21,772 nt of DNA from an uncultured Acidobacteriota bacterium (GCA_903832475.1 CAILBQ010000503.1:1-21772), one strand, 5' to 3'; positions 1 through 7,728 are shown, numbered from the stretch's first letter. The notes: a model not told the origin generated them from the sequence alone. Made by a program: numbers and translations.

Positions 1-327
1 ATCTGGTCGCTCGTCCTGCCGCCCAACTCGTTGCTCATGCTCAAACGGCTCGCCGCCACCGACGCCGCGGCCTTCCGCATCTCCGATAGCCTCTGGGCGC
101 GCATCGTCTATGACTTTCTGCTCGCCTATCGGTTGCGCACCATCAACCGCGGCCACCTGCTGGGTGCGTTGACACCGCTCTACCTGGCATGGGTAGCAAG
201 CCACATTAACATCATTGCGTCGGGAACGGAATCGGAACGGCACATTGAAGCAGTTGCTGCGGCCTTTGAAGCGGAGAAGCCGTATCTGGTGTCTCGATGG
301 CGCTGGCCGGACCGGTTTAATCCGTGA
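1..327 (+). CDS. C-terminal fragment of an unidentified protein, possibly a glycosyltransferase
   Basis: The reading frame is open from the first base and stops with TGA at 325-327, so this is the last 108 residues of a longer protein whose start lies outside the window. The fragment is rich in aromatic and arginine residues (for example WARIVYDFLLAYRLR, then HLLGALTPLYLAWVASH) and ends in KPYLVSRWRWPDRFNP. This tail resembles, from memory, the C-terminal helical region of some large acidobacterial proteins annotated as glycosyltransferases; that link is weak, because no catalytic motif is inside the window. The fragment has no clear membrane segment; the stretch around LLGALTPLYLAWVA is the most hydrophobic part. 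It is followed by a 104-base gap before the next gene on the same strand. It is real coding sequence, but its function is not established. Confidence 0.6.
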   Translation: MWSLVLPPNSLLMLKRLAATDAAAFRISDSLWARIVYDFLLAYRLRTINRGHLLGALTPLYLAWVASHINIIASGTESERHIEAVAAAFEAEKPYLVSRWRWPDRFNP

Positions 328-431
328 GCCTGGCATCGCCATTCCGCTAGAAGAAGGCCGTAGATTTTTTCAGCGAACGATTCGATTCGACAAAGTTGAC
401 TGGTAAGAGTTGATCCAAGGGAGTTCGTCCT

Positions 432-1259
432 ATGACATCCATATTTGCCACTTTGATTCAAACTGATCCCGCTCAGAGTTTGCCGCTTCAGAACGTAACT
501 CCGGCGTATTCGAACAACACTTCGATCTGGCATCACATGTCGGACGCCCTATTTCAGTCTCTGTATCGGGTGCTGTCGCTGCTGGTGGCGATCCTGCCGG
601 GAATTCTGGCGTTCTTTGTGGCGCTGGCGGTGTTCACCGCGCTGGGTATGGGGATTTCGGCGCTGCTGCGGCGAGGGTTGACCGCGCTCAAATTCGATGA
701 CCGCATGGCGCGCGACCGGGTGAGCGTAGACTGGACGCCTTCGAGTTCGCCGACGGCGCTGATTGCGCGGGGATCGTTCTGGGCGTTCGTGCTGTTGGGA
801 TTGATCATCGGCGTTTCTGCTTTCGACGCTTCCTATGCGACAGGCACGACGCTGCCGATTTCCCTGCTGCCGTACCTCACCCATGCAGTGGGAGCGATCC
901 TGGTATTGCTGGTGGGCAATCTGATTGCCCGCTTCCTGGCGCGAACCGTGCTGATTGGCGCGGTCAATGCGCAACTGCAGTACGCGCGGTTTCTTTCGCT
1001 CGGCGTGAAGTGGCTGGTGCTGGTACTGACGGCAGCGATGGTGCTGGACCACTTACAGATCGGCGGCAACGTCGTCGAGCTGGCCTTTGGAATCCTGTTT
1101 GGGGGGATCGTACTCACGCTCGCGCTGGCGGTGGGATTGGGTTCTCGCGACCTGGTGAGCCGCTCTCTGGAGAGTCATGTGGAGCGTACTGGGGACCGCG
1201 TAGGAATGCCTCCCGTGCCGCCTGCCGGGAGTCATGGAGAAACGCTGCGGCACTTCTAA
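432..1259 (+). CDS. MscS-like conserved TM-helix membrane protein without channel soluble domain
   Basis: A 275-residue integral membrane protein with about five predicted membrane segments near residues 47-72, 113-131, 146-170, 190-207 and 213-236. The last segment (FGILFGGIVLTLALAVGLG, followed by SRDLV) is the glycine- and alanine-rich helix typical of the conserved TM-helix family related to mechanosensitive channels (PF05552-like). In MscS itself such a helix lines the pore and leads into a soluble beta domain. Here the protein ends about 35 residues later in a hydrophilic tail, so that domain is absent and channel activity cannot be assumed. The start ATG has GGGAG about nine bases upstream. 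The 37-base gap to the TauE/SafE gene on the same strand allows co-transcription. A role in membrane tension or small-molecule passage is inference from the family only. Confidence 0.75.
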   Translation: MTSIFATLIQTDPAQSLPLQNVTPAYSNNTSIWHHMSDALFQSLYRVLSLLVAILPGILAFFVALAVFTALGMGISALLRRGLTALKFDDRMARDRVSVDWTPSSSPTALIARGSFWAFVLLGLIIGVSAFDASYATGTTLPISLLPYLTHAVGAILVLLVGNLIARFLARTVLIGAVNAQLQYARFLSLGVKWLVLVLTAAMVLDHLQIGGNVVELAFGILFGGIVLTLALAVGLGSRDLVSRSLESHVERTGDRVGMPPVPPAGSHGETLRHF

Positions 1260-1296
1260 GTAGAATGTCTCCCAAAGCAGCGGATGAAAGATTTCG

Positions 1297-2163
1297 ATGA
1301 CGCTTTTTGTGTTTACCGTGCTGGTATTCGTCACGTCCTTGTTTGCCGGGCTGCTGGGAGCAATGACGGGGCTGGGCGGCGGCGTGGTGATTGTGCCGGC
1401 GCTGGTTCTTCTTTTCAGGGTGGATATGCGATACGCGATGGGCGCGTCGCTGGTGTCGGTAATTGCGACGTCGTCAGGGGCCGCGGCCGCGTATGTGCGC
1501 GACGGACTCTCGAATATTCGCATCGGCATGTTTCTGGAAATCGCCACTACGCTGGGAGCCTTGTTTGGGGCCTACCTGGCGACGCGGGTTTCGACCCATT
1601 CTATTGCCATCGTATTCGGCATCGTGCTGCTTTATTCGGCGTTCGCCTCTTTTCGCGGACGAAAGAAACTGGAAGCTGTCACGAAGCCGAATCCGTTGGC
1701 GGTTCGGCTGAAGCTGGAAGGTGATTTTCCGTCGAGCGAATCGCTTCCGAGCGGCTCAATGCAGGCGGGTGGAAGCGCGCATTATTCGGCGCAACGGATT
1801 CCGTTGGGGTTCGGCATCATGTTTGGCGCTGGGACGCTGTCGGGTCTGCTGGGCATTGGGTCCGGAGCCGTTAAGGTACTGGCCATGGATCAGGCAATGA
1901 AGCTGCCTTTCAAGGTTTCGACGACCACCAGCAACTTCATGATTGGGGTGACGGCAGCGGCCAGCGCGGGTATTTATCTGTCGCGCGGGTACATCGATCC
2001 AGGCATTGCCATGCCGGTGATGCTGGGGGTGCTGATCGGCTCTCTGGCAGGATCGAGGCTGCTGGTGCGTACGCCGGTTTCGACGCTCAAGATGGTATTT
2101 GCACTGGTGATCGTTGCCCTGGGCGCGGAGATGATCTACAACGGCGTGGCGGGACGGATCTGA
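1297..2163 (+). CDS. sulfite exporter TauE/SafE family membrane protein
   Basis: A 288-residue polytopic inner-membrane protein. The two-fold repeat typical of TauE/SafE is visible: the first half begins with the glycine-rich motif GLLGAMTGLGGG (residues 18-29), and the second half carries GLLGIGSGAVKV (183-194). A hydrophilic loop of about 45 residues (about 120-166) separates the halves. The family exports small sulfur-containing or organic anions such as sulfite or sulfoacetate; the substrate here cannot be read from sequence. An ATG at 1284 is in another frame. The start at 1297 fits the hydrophobic N-terminus (MTLFVFTVLVFVTSLFAG), although its ribosome-binding site is weak. The stop codon shares one base with the start of the following DUF1634 gene (TGATG), which points to translational coupling with a standard partner of TauE genes. 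Confidence 0.92.
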   Translation: MTLFVFTVLVFVTSLFAGLLGAMTGLGGGVVIVPALVLLFRVDMRYAMGASLVSVIATSSGAAAAYVRDGLSNIRIGMFLEIATTLGALFGAYLATRVSTHSIAIVFGIVLLYSAFASFRGRKKLEAVTKPNPLAVRLKLEGDFPSSESLPSGSMQAGGSAHYSAQRIPLGFGIMFGAGTLSGLLGIGSGAVKVLAMDQAMKLPFKVSTTTSNFMIGVTAAASAGIYLSRGYIDPGIAMPVMLGVLIGSLAGSRLLVRTPVSTLKMVFALVIVALGAEMIYNGVAGRI

Positions 2164-2540
2164 TGACAACTTATACAGATCGGGCCATGGAAAGCGCGAT
2201 TGGCAGAATGTTGCGCATCGGGGTTGCGATCTCTGCCGGCACAGTGCTGATCGGAGGCCTGATCTACCTGAGCAGTGCGGGTACGGCGGTGCCGGATCGT
2301 CATCATTTCACGCGTGAGAAAGTGGTGTTTGATAGCTTTGCGGGAATTCTGCGCGGGGTCGGCAGTTTGAATGCCGCCAGCATCATCCAGCTAGGACTTC
2401 TTCTCTTGATTGCAACGCCGGTAATTCGTGTCGTGTTTTGTGTTGTGGGTTTTGCGCGGCAGCGCGACTGTTTGTATGTGACTGTCAGCGCGATTGTGCT
2501 TTTGATCCTGCTCTACAGCCTGTTTCAATACGGAGGTTGA
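2163..2540 (+). CDS. DUF1634 family membrane protein
   Basis: A 125-residue protein with three predicted membrane helices near residues 15-35, 70-92 and 102-122. A central hydrophilic loop contains HHFTREKVVF followed by SFAGILRGV. This pattern, the size and the position directly after a TauE/SafE permease match the DUF1634 family, whose members almost always accompany such transporters. Its biochemical role is unknown; acting as a small subunit or assembly partner of the exporter is inference from the gene pairing. The ATG overlaps the TauE stop codon by one base (TGATG), so its translation probably depends on ribosomes finishing the upstream gene. No rho-independent terminator is evident in the 135 bases after it. 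Confidence 0.88.
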   Translation: MTTYTDRAMESAIGRMLRIGVAISAGTVLIGGLIYLSSAGTAVPDRHHFTREKVVFDSFAGILRGVGSLNAASIIQLGLLLLIATPVIRVVFCVVGFARQRDCLYVTVSAIVLLILLYSLFQYGG

Positions 2541-2675
2541 ACCAGCCCGATGCATTGCGCTCATGCCACGGAGCTCGTGCTTCAAGCGGGCTGCACTCCC
2601 GGCGGGTCCACGCGCAGAGAGTCGACTGCCTGGTCAATCACGGTGCGAACCGGGGGAGCCTTCCGCAGAGCTGTG

Positions 2676-2927
2676 CTACGAGCCGACCATGGAACCCATG
2701 GAGCGCGTACCGGCCTTGTCGAGGAACAGCCGCATGCGGAGTGCCTCGGCGCGCTGCACGGCAACCAGGCGAAGATGGCGGCGCATATGATCTTCATTGT
2801 CGATGGACATGGAGTTGAGTTCGTCGGTGACGGCGTCCCGTTCAAGCCTCTCGATACGTTCCTCGATCATGCGTCGAAAACGGGGACTGATTTCATAGAC
2901 ATTTGCGACTGGGGTATTAGTGTTCAT
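2676..2927 (-). CDS. small hypothetical protein, helical and charged
   Basis: An 83-residue protein of unknown function. The start at 2927 is preferred over an in-frame ATG at 2996 because GGAG lies about six bases before it and the upstream 23 residues look non-coding. The N-terminal half contains PRFRRMIEERIERLERDAV, a strongly amphipathic, probably coiled-coil helix, followed by another charged helix (DHMRRHLRLVAVQRAEALR). There is no signal peptide or membrane segment, so it is probably cytoplasmic. No family was recognised. In the next frame, just past the stop, a coding-like stretch continues to 2582 (see findings), so the native protein may be longer. It sits tail to tail with the DUF1634 gene and downstream of the terminator that ends the VWA gene at 3117. 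Confidence 0.5.
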   Translation of the reverse strand: MNTNTPVANVYEISPRFRRMIEERIERLERDAVTDELNSMSIDNEDHMRRHLRLVAVQRAEALRMRLFLDKAGTRSMGSMVGS

Positions 2928-3064
2928 ACGTGCTCCAAGCAATCCCAGGAAACGTGTCCCACTTTTTTTGATCGGGAACTGAAGTTTCTGTGTCATGAGC
3001 CGATAATACGATCAGTCGCTTCAGGACGCTAGAGTACGTGTTCCAGAACGATAGTTTTCGCTGG

Positions 3065-3092
3065 AAAAAAGCTGTCCTGAAATGGAACAGCT
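3065..3092 (-). terminator. rho-independent terminator of the leftward VWA gene
   Basis: Read on the minus strand, AGCTGTTCC, a six-base loop (ATTTCA) and GGACAGCT form a stem of eight pairs with one bulged base. The stem is followed directly by six T residues at 3065-3070. It lies 24 bases after the TAG stop of the VWA gene (stop at 3117-3119). Stem, T-tract and position all fit intrinsic termination of that transcript. Confidence 0.75.
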
Positions 3093-3116
3093 CGGTCGGA
3101 GCCGTCGTTGTACGAA

Positions 3117-4253
3117 CTATTCTTCGGGTGCCAACGCGTAATATCCCTTGCGAACTTGGACCTTTAAGTCGTCCGTTTTGCCGTCGCTCTTGGGATCCGC
3201 CTTGCAGGAGACGGCGATTTTGCGGTAGGTGCCGTCGGCCTTTTCGTTGGTGGGAGTGTAGGAAGCGACGTACTGGGTGCGCAGCTCATCTTCAATCTGC
3301 TGGAAGGCGGCTTCGAGCTTTTTGCCATTGTTGCCGACGTTGATCATGCGACCGCCGGTTTCGTCTGCCATCTTTTTCAGGGCGAAATCGCCGGAATATC
3401 CGAACCCGCCATAGCCGTACATGCCGCGGTCGGCGAGCAGGATTCCGTAGATGATGACGTTGGCCTTTTGGGCGGCTTCGATAGCGGCCTGGATCTTGTG
3501 GACGCTGCCCTGATCTTCACCGTCGGTGAGGATGATCATGGCCTTGCGGCCGGTTTCGCGGCTCAACTTTTCATTGGACGCGAGATAGACGGCGTCATAG
3601 AGGAGAGTTCCCTTAGGGTCGCCGTGGACGGGAACCGGACCGGTGCCGATGCCGGGCACGCCTGCTGCGCCGTTGCCGGCTGCCGTGTTGATTTCGGCCT
3701 TATCCATGGCTTTCTTGAGCAGGCGCGGACTGTTGGTGTAGTCCTGGAGCAGGTCGACGTCGACGTCAAAGCTGATCAGGAACGCCTCATCCTTGCTTTT
3801 CAGGACCCGGGTGAGGAAGTCGGAGCCGAATTCCTGCTCAAGGGGAAGGACGCGCTGCTGGCTGCCCGAGGTATCGAGCAGGATGCCGAGGGTCAAAGGC
3901 TGATTGGTTTCTGCCTGGAAATTTTTGAGCTTCTGGAGCTGTTTGTCTTCTTCTACGGAACAGTTTTCCTTGCCCAGGTGGGGAACGAGCATCCCGTTCT
4001 TGTCTTTCACGGTGAAGAACAGGTTCACCAAGTTGACCTGGACGTTCAGGGTGGTGACCGGCTCGTCGCTGTCTTCGGCCGGCTTTGGCGGCGGCGCGTG
4101 GCTGATGGGGGAGGCGTCCGGCGAGGGGGCCAACTGCGCCTGTAGGGCGCGAGGACCGGCGAAAGTGACGGCAAGCAGAAAACCCATTCCCAGAACGGTC
4201 CGGAGGGGCAGCATTCGGCGATTCACGTCCGGTATGAAGGGGGAAACGAGCAT
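3117..4253 (-). CDS. secreted VWFA-related (acidobacterial-type) protein, intact MIDAS
   Basis: A 378-residue exported protein. The start at 4253 is chosen because GGAG lies about six bases upstream and a signal peptide follows (hydrophobic VLGMGFLLAVTFAG, then ALQA-Q as a likely cleavage site near residue 39). A proline-rich linker (about 44-60) leads to a short beta-rich segment (TLNVQVNLVNLFFTVKDKNG) and then a von Willebrand factor A domain. The metal-binding MIDAS is complete: DTSGS at 127-131, Thr216 in GTLLYDAV, and Asp244 in LTDGED. A glycine/tyrosine-rich insert (about 276-290) and a C-terminal beta region ending in VRKGYYA complete the acidobacterial VWFA-related layout. Such proteins probably bind partners outside the cytoplasm in a metal-dependent way; the ligand is unknown. 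The gene diverges from a second VWA gene at 4447 and ends in a clear terminator. Confidence 0.9.
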   Translation of the reverse strand: MLVSPFIPDVNRRMLPLRTVLGMGFLLAVTFAGPRALQAQLAPSPDASPISHAPPPKPAEDSDEPVTTLNVQVNLVNLFFTVKDKNGMLVPHLGKENCSVEEDKQLQKLKNFQAETNQPLTLGILLDTSGSQQRVLPLEQEFGSDFLTRVLKSKDEAFLISFDVDVDLLQDYTNSPRLLKKAMDKAEINTAAGNGAAGVPGIGTGPVPVHGDPKGTLLYDAVYLASNEKLSRETGRKAMIILTDGEDQGSVHKIQAAIEAAQKANVIIYGILLADRGMYGYGGFGYSGDFALKKMADETGGRMINVGNNGKKLEAAFQQIEDELRTQYVASYTPTNEKADGTYRKIAVSCKADPKSDGKTDDLKVQVRKGYYALAPEE

Positions 4254-4446
4254 CGTAGACTCCATGATGGGTAGACGCATCCTAGACCCTAGAGGGAAGC
4301 ATATCGCAAGCAATGGAGACCAGTTGCGGGCTGCCGCGTCTGATACTCTGACCCATGCGATCGATTTTGTGAGATTTCTCCGCTTGCGATCGAGCACTTT
4401 GGTACTTTTTGGCGAGCCGCAGCGACTTTGCGGCAAAGGAAAATCA
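4254..4446. other. divergent intergenic region between the two VWA genes
   Basis: These 193 bases separate the divergent starts of the two VWA genes and must carry promoters for both, or a shared regulatory region. I found no convincing -35/-10 pair on either strand. A short near-dyad rich in CTAG (about 4280-4295) is the only visible symmetry. Long reading frames cross this region on both strands, but they lack start signals and family resemblance here and were not treated as coding. Confidence 0.4.
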
Positions 4447-5811
4447 GTGAATCGTCGTCGAACTCTGACAATCAGCGCTCTGCTCCTGGGATTGCCGCTG
4501 GCAATCGGGCTGACGCCTCCGTTCGTTCAAGTTGAAGCGCAGTCCACGCAGCAGGCGCCGCATCCGGATGTTCCCGACGCCCCTACGCCGCAGGCTCCTA
4601 AGCCGATGTCGGATATGAAGGACCAGGTGACCCCGGGAATTGGGTCGCAGCCGAGCCAGACGACGGCTCCCGACTCGCCGGCATCGTCTTCGGGATCATC
4701 GGCCGACACGCAGACACCGCCGCCCTCATCGCAGCCTCCAGCGTCGACCGCACCGGACAACTTTCAGACGACCCCACCGGAAATCCCGGAAGCAGGAAAA
4801 GGTGCGGACGAGGCAATGACCGTAATTCGGAGCTCGACGACAGCGGTTGAAGTTCCCGTCACCGTGAAGGACTCCAAGGGCCAGCTTGTGGGCGGCCTAG
4901 ATTGGCGCGACTTTCGGGTCTTTGAAAACAATCAGCGCCAGCCTATTCGGTATTTCACCGTCGATCCGTTTCCGCTTTCAGTCGCTTATGTCATTGATCA
5001 GAGTGTGACGGCCGATGTGATGGCCAAGGTGAATACGTCGCTAGGCGCGATTCAAGGCGCTTTGGCCCCGTATGACGAGGTCGCTGTTTTCAGCTACAAC
5101 AATGGCGCTAAAGAATTGACGGGTTTCACGGGCGCGCAGACGAATCGGCTGACGGCCGTGCTGGCGCTGGCTAAGGCGACTGGACGCGAAGAGGGAGTTC
5201 CCGTGAATTCGGGACCGCTCGCTGGCTGCAGCATCAGCAGCAACGGTCAGTGTGTCGATCCGAACCTGCAGGTGGGCCGTAGCGCGGGGAATAACGAATT
5301 CATGAATATCCCCAAGGAAATTCATACCTTGAACGACGCGATCCTGCGGGCAGCCGTCGCGCTTTCGACGCGTCCCACCAATCGCCGACGTGTGATTTAT
5401 GTTGTTTCGGACGGCAAGGAGTACGGCAGCAAGGCGACCACCAAGCAGGTGATCCAGTATCTGCAAGGGCACAATATCGCGGTGAATGCAACGCTAGTGG
5501 GGGACTCGGCGCGCTGGGGCGAAGGCTACCTGAGCCGCTTCCACATTCCCTTCCAGATGAACGATAACGTATTGATCCGGTACGCGCATGAGACCGGCGG
5601 CGCCATTGATGCCGAGCGCAATGCGAATGGTATGGAAAAGAGCTATCAGTTGCTTGCCGAACAGTCGCGTCGTCAGTACACGCTGGTGTATTACAGCCAC
5701 GAGCCGGCCATCGACGGCAAGTACCGCTCAATCGAAGTGCGCGTCGACCGGCCCAATGTGGATGTGACCGCCAAACGCGGCTACTACCCAACGGCTCAGG
5801 ACGCTCGCTAA
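4447..5811 (+). CDS. secreted VWFA-related (acidobacterial-type) protein, altered MIDAS
   Basis: A 454-residue exported protein starting at GTG 4447, supported by AAAGGA about six bases upstream and a signal peptide directly after it (LTISALLLGLPLAIGL; likely cleavage around VEA-Q near residue 31). Residues 32-118 form a long Pro/Ser/Thr/Ala-rich, low-complexity linker, as in surface or periplasmic proteins. The VWA-like region begins near residue 133 (AVEVPVTVKDSKG). The first metal-site motif reads DQSVT (184-188) where DxSxS is expected; Asp322 in VVSDGKEYG is kept. The C-terminus (YRSIEVRVDR, then KRGYYPT) matches the end of the divergent VWA protein, so the two are distant paralogues. 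A 35-residue insert (about 250-285) contains two cysteines (261, 269) that could pair outside the cytoplasm. A metal-independent or weaker-binding adhesin or scaffold role is inference. Longer upstream in-frame starts lack any support. Confidence 0.88.
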   Translation: MNRRRTLTISALLLGLPLAIGLTPPFVQVEAQSTQQAPHPDVPDAPTPQAPKPMSDMKDQVTPGIGSQPSQTTAPDSPASSSGSSADTQTPPPSSQPPASTAPDNFQTTPPEIPEAGKGADEAMTVIRSSTTAVEVPVTVKDSKGQLVGGLDWRDFRVFENNQRQPIRYFTVDPFPLSVAYVIDQSVTADVMAKVNTSLGAIQGALAPYDEVAVFSYNNGAKELTGFTGAQTNRLTAVLALAKATGREEGVPVNSGPLAGCSISSNGQCVDPNLQVGRSAGNNEFMNIPKEIHTLNDAILRAAVALSTRPTNRRRVIYVVSDGKEYGSKATTKQVIQYLQGHNIAVNATLVGDSARWGEGYLSRFHIPFQMNDNVLIRYAHETGGAIDAERNANGMEKSYQLLAEQSRRQYTLVYYSHEPAIDGKYRSIEVRVDRPNVDVTAKRGYYPTAQDAR

Positions 5812-5813
5812 GA

Positions 5814-6698
5814 GTGTTTTCCGTTCTGCCAGCCGCCAGCCCCCTCCTGTCCGTGGGGCTGGGGCTGGTGGCAGCGACGACCTGGGGCGGTTCGGATTAC
5901 GCGGGTGGCATCGGCGCGCGGCGGTGGCCGGCGTTACTGGTAGTCGTCTCCGGACATGTCGTGACACTGGTCATCCTGCTGGCGATCTGTCTTGCCAGCG
6001 GAATCCCGATTTCTCATCGAACAGAATTTTTGGAGGCAGCACTTGGCGGCCTGGAAGGGTCGCTGGCGCTTGGCCTGTTTTACCGTTCGCTGGCCATGGG
6101 CGCCATGGGGCTGACGGCGGCTCTGACCGGGCTGCTTACGGCGCTGGTGCCTGTTCTCTACGGGTTGTGGAGTGAAGGACTCCCTGCGCCGCTGGCGATC
6201 GCCGGACTGCTGCTGGGGATTCTGGCGATCTGGCTGATCGCGCATTCCCCCCGGCTGGACAAGACGCGCTATGCTACGCCTGCCCGGGCGCTGGTCTATG
6301 GCGCCATTGCCGGTATCGGTTTCGGATTGCAGCTCATTTTGTTCAAGCTGTCTTCTGCGGGAGGCATACTTTGGGCGCTGACGGCGGCCCGCGTCGGGGG
6401 GGTGTTGGGGCTGGTCGCGGTCTTGCTGCTTTCCTGGCCGCGAGATGGGAGGAATCGTCCTGTCTGGAAAGGTTTCTGGCGGATTGGGATCGTCGCGGGC
6501 GCGCTGGACACCGTGGGGAACGTTGGCTACATCCTGGCCGCGCACAAGGGAAGGCTCGATCTGGCGGCGATTGTATCTTCTCTCTACCCGGGATTCACGA
6601 TCCTGCTGGCAGCACTCTTGCTGCGAGAATGGCCGAGTCGCCGACAGACCCTGGGGATGGCCGTGGCGCTGGCCTCGGTGGTGCTGTTGAGTCTTTGA
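5814..6698 (+). CDS. EamA/DMT-family transporter
   Basis: A 294-residue inner-membrane protein with about ten hydrophobic segments arranged as two five-helix halves, as in EamA (drug/metabolite transporter) permeases. The first half opens with LGLVAATTWGGSDYAGG and contains a family-like LTGLLTALVPVLYGL stretch; the second half has SSLYPGFTILLAALLLRE followed by LGMAVALASVVLLSL, the typical C-terminal end. The substrate is unknown; family members export amino acids, metabolites or drugs. The GTG start lies only two bases after the stop of the VWA gene, so the two are probably co-transcribed. The ribosome-binding site is poor (GGA about 12 bases away), consistent with translational coupling or with a slightly later start. 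The gene converges on tatA. Confidence 0.85.
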   Translation: MFSVLPAASPLLSVGLGLVAATTWGGSDYAGGIGARRWPALLVVVSGHVVTLVILLAICLASGIPISHRTEFLEAALGGLEGSLALGLFYRSLAMGAMGLTAALTGLLTALVPVLYGLWSEGLPAPLAIAGLLLGILAIWLIAHSPRLDKTRYATPARALVYGAIAGIGFGLQLILFKLSSAGGILWALTAARVGGVLGLVAVLLLSWPRDGRNRPVWKGFWRIGIVAGALDTVGNVGYILAAHKGRLDLAAIVSSLYPGFTILLAALLLREWPSRRQTLGMAVALASVVLLSL

Positions 6699-6770
6699 GG
6701 AGCCGCCGCACGTCCGAGCGACCGGATTGAGGTAAGAGACAGAATCTGATTGCTGGGGGACGAGCCGAAT

Positions 6771-6789
6771 AATGAGCGGAGCACTCATT
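6771..6789. terminator. possible bidirectional hairpin between convergent genes
   Basis: AATGAG and CTCATT form a six-pair stem around a seven-base loop. The site lies in the 145-base gap between the convergent EamA-type gene and tatA, where a bidirectional terminator would be expected. There is no T-tract on either side, so intrinsic termination would be weak. The rest of the gap (6699-6843) shows nothing else. Confidence 0.3.
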
Positions 6790-6843
6790 CGATGGCGTCA
6801 AGCGGACGCGCCGCCCGGCTGTCAGTAGAGGGGCGTATTCGAT

Positions 6844-7086
6844 CTATTTAGGTTCGATGGGCGTCGAAACCGGCTGCACCGGAGCTGCGGTTTGCTGCTG
6901 AACCGGGGGTGTTACGGTGTGGCTCTGTACCGGCTCATTGCCCCCGGCGTTCTTGATGCCGTCCTTAAAGCCTTTGAGGCCTTCGCCGAGTCCCTTGCCC
7001 AGTTCTGGAAGACGCTTTGCGCCGAAAAGAACGAATACGATTAGACCAATCACCAGCAGGTGTGTTGGCTGAAAAAGTTCACCCAT
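6844..7086 (-). CDS. tatA: Sec-independent protein translocase subunit TatA/TatE
   Basis: An 80-residue protein with the full TatA signature: a short N-terminus (MGELFQPTH), one membrane helix (about 8-22), the hinge FGAKRLPELGKGLG (21-34), an amphipathic helix (GEGLKGFKDGIK) and a disordered Gln/Pro/Thr/Val-rich tail. TatA polymerises with TatC to move folded twin-arginine proteins across the inner membrane. The start at 7086 is well supported by GGAGG eight bases upstream; an in-frame extension to 7218 carries no such signal and does not resemble the family. No tatC or tatB is present in the window, so this is a stand-alone tatA, as is common in Acidobacteria. TatA and TatE cannot be told apart by sequence alone here. 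Confidence 0.95.
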   Translation of the reverse strand: MGELFQPTHLLVIGLIVFVLFGAKRLPELGKGLGEGLKGFKDGIKNAGGNEPVQSHTVTPPVQQQTAAPVQPVSTPIEPK

Positions 7087-7284
7087 AATACGATCCTCCG
7101 CGGAGTCTTCCCCGCCGCTCTCCGGTCGCTTTCGACGGAGAGGCTTGTCAAAAGTATTGTCGCACAAACACCAAAGCGCTCGTGTGATCCGAAAGATGCA
7201 AACCCACGTGACCGGCACAGGAAGTACGCGAGATGGCTGCCTTTGGATGTGCCGCGAGGTTCCATGCCCTCAGGATGCCCGAGT

Positions 7285-7728
7285 CTAATTGACCTGTGCG
7301 GGTTTGCCAAGGCGTTCGGTCACCATATCGAAGAAGGCGGCAATGCTTTCCGAATCGCCCATGGTGATGCGCCGGTAGACTTTCATCAGGGGAAAAAGCC
7401 GCGAGGAGCGAACTTCAACGGCGGGGACGGCGGCCACCCCTCCGGGATACTGGGTCATCTCCCAGCTGCCAGCGTAGCGACGGCGCAGAACCTCGCCCAG
7501 GTAGCTGCCCCAGAGCTTGACCTCGTAGTCATAATCGAGTTCGGCCTTGTCTGCTAATTCGGAGAGAACGGCTTCAAAGGCGACCATGGAGTCGGCGTTG
7601 TAGTCCAGGCGCTGACGGTACTCCTCCCGCGCAATGACTACAGCGGCTGCGGCGTACGCGGCCATCATGGCGTCTAAGTCAGGGAACGTAGTTTCTTCCA
7701 GTTTGGTTCGCCTTGCATCTGACACCAC
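7285..7728 (-). CDS. conserved hypothetical protein
   Basis: A 147-residue protein of unknown function without a signal peptide or membrane segment, so probably cytoplasmic. An N-terminal helical part (about residues 10-70, with EEYRQRLDYNADSMVAFEAV) leads to a mixed alpha/beta part. A compact motif, WGSYLGEVLRRRYAGSWEM (about 73-91), is followed by a strand-rich stretch and FPLMKVYRRITMG, then a C-terminal helix. The WG-x-Y-x-GEV motif is the kind that recurs in small uncharacterised families; I could not name one with certainty. The GTG start at 7728 has GAGGA about ten bases upstream; a second GTG one codon later is equally possible. It lies 198 bases before tatA on the same strand and diverges from the thioredoxin-like gene at 7827. 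Confidence 0.65.
   Translation of the reverse strand: MVSDARRTKLEETTFPDLDAMMAAYAAAAVVIAREEYRQRLDYNADSMVAFEAVLSELADKAELDYDYEVKLWGSYLGEVLRRRYAGSWEMTQYPGGVAAVPAVEVRSSRLFPLMKVYRRITMGDSESIAAFFDMVTERLGKPAQVN

Noticed and set aside
3468..4145. 225-codon open frame on the plus strand
   Set aside because: It lies wholly antisense to the VWA domain of the leftward gene; the long frame is an effect of GC-rich codon use on the opposite strand.
4254..4436. N-terminal extension of the leftward VWA gene
   Set aside because: The extra 61 residues precede the signal peptide, look non-coding, and would leave almost no room for the divergent gene's promoter; GGAG supports the start at 4253.
3904..4446. In-frame upstream extension of the rightward VWA gene
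   Set aside because: It runs antisense through the N-terminal part of the leftward VWA gene and lacks a ribosome-binding site, and the signal peptide begins directly after GTG 4447, which has AAAGGA upstream.
5934..6788. 284-codon open frame on the minus strand
   Set aside because: It is antisense to the EamA transporter, with Gln/Arg/Pro-rich low-complexity translation and no start signal.
7141..7165. TTGACA on the minus strand upstream of tatA as a -35 box
   Set aside because: The -35 match is perfect, but the sequence 17 bases downstream (CGACCG) has no resemblance to a -10 box.
7087..7218. Longer tatA starting at 7218
   Set aside because: TatA proteins begin with a few residues before the membrane helix; the strong GGAGG site before ATG 7086 decides the start.
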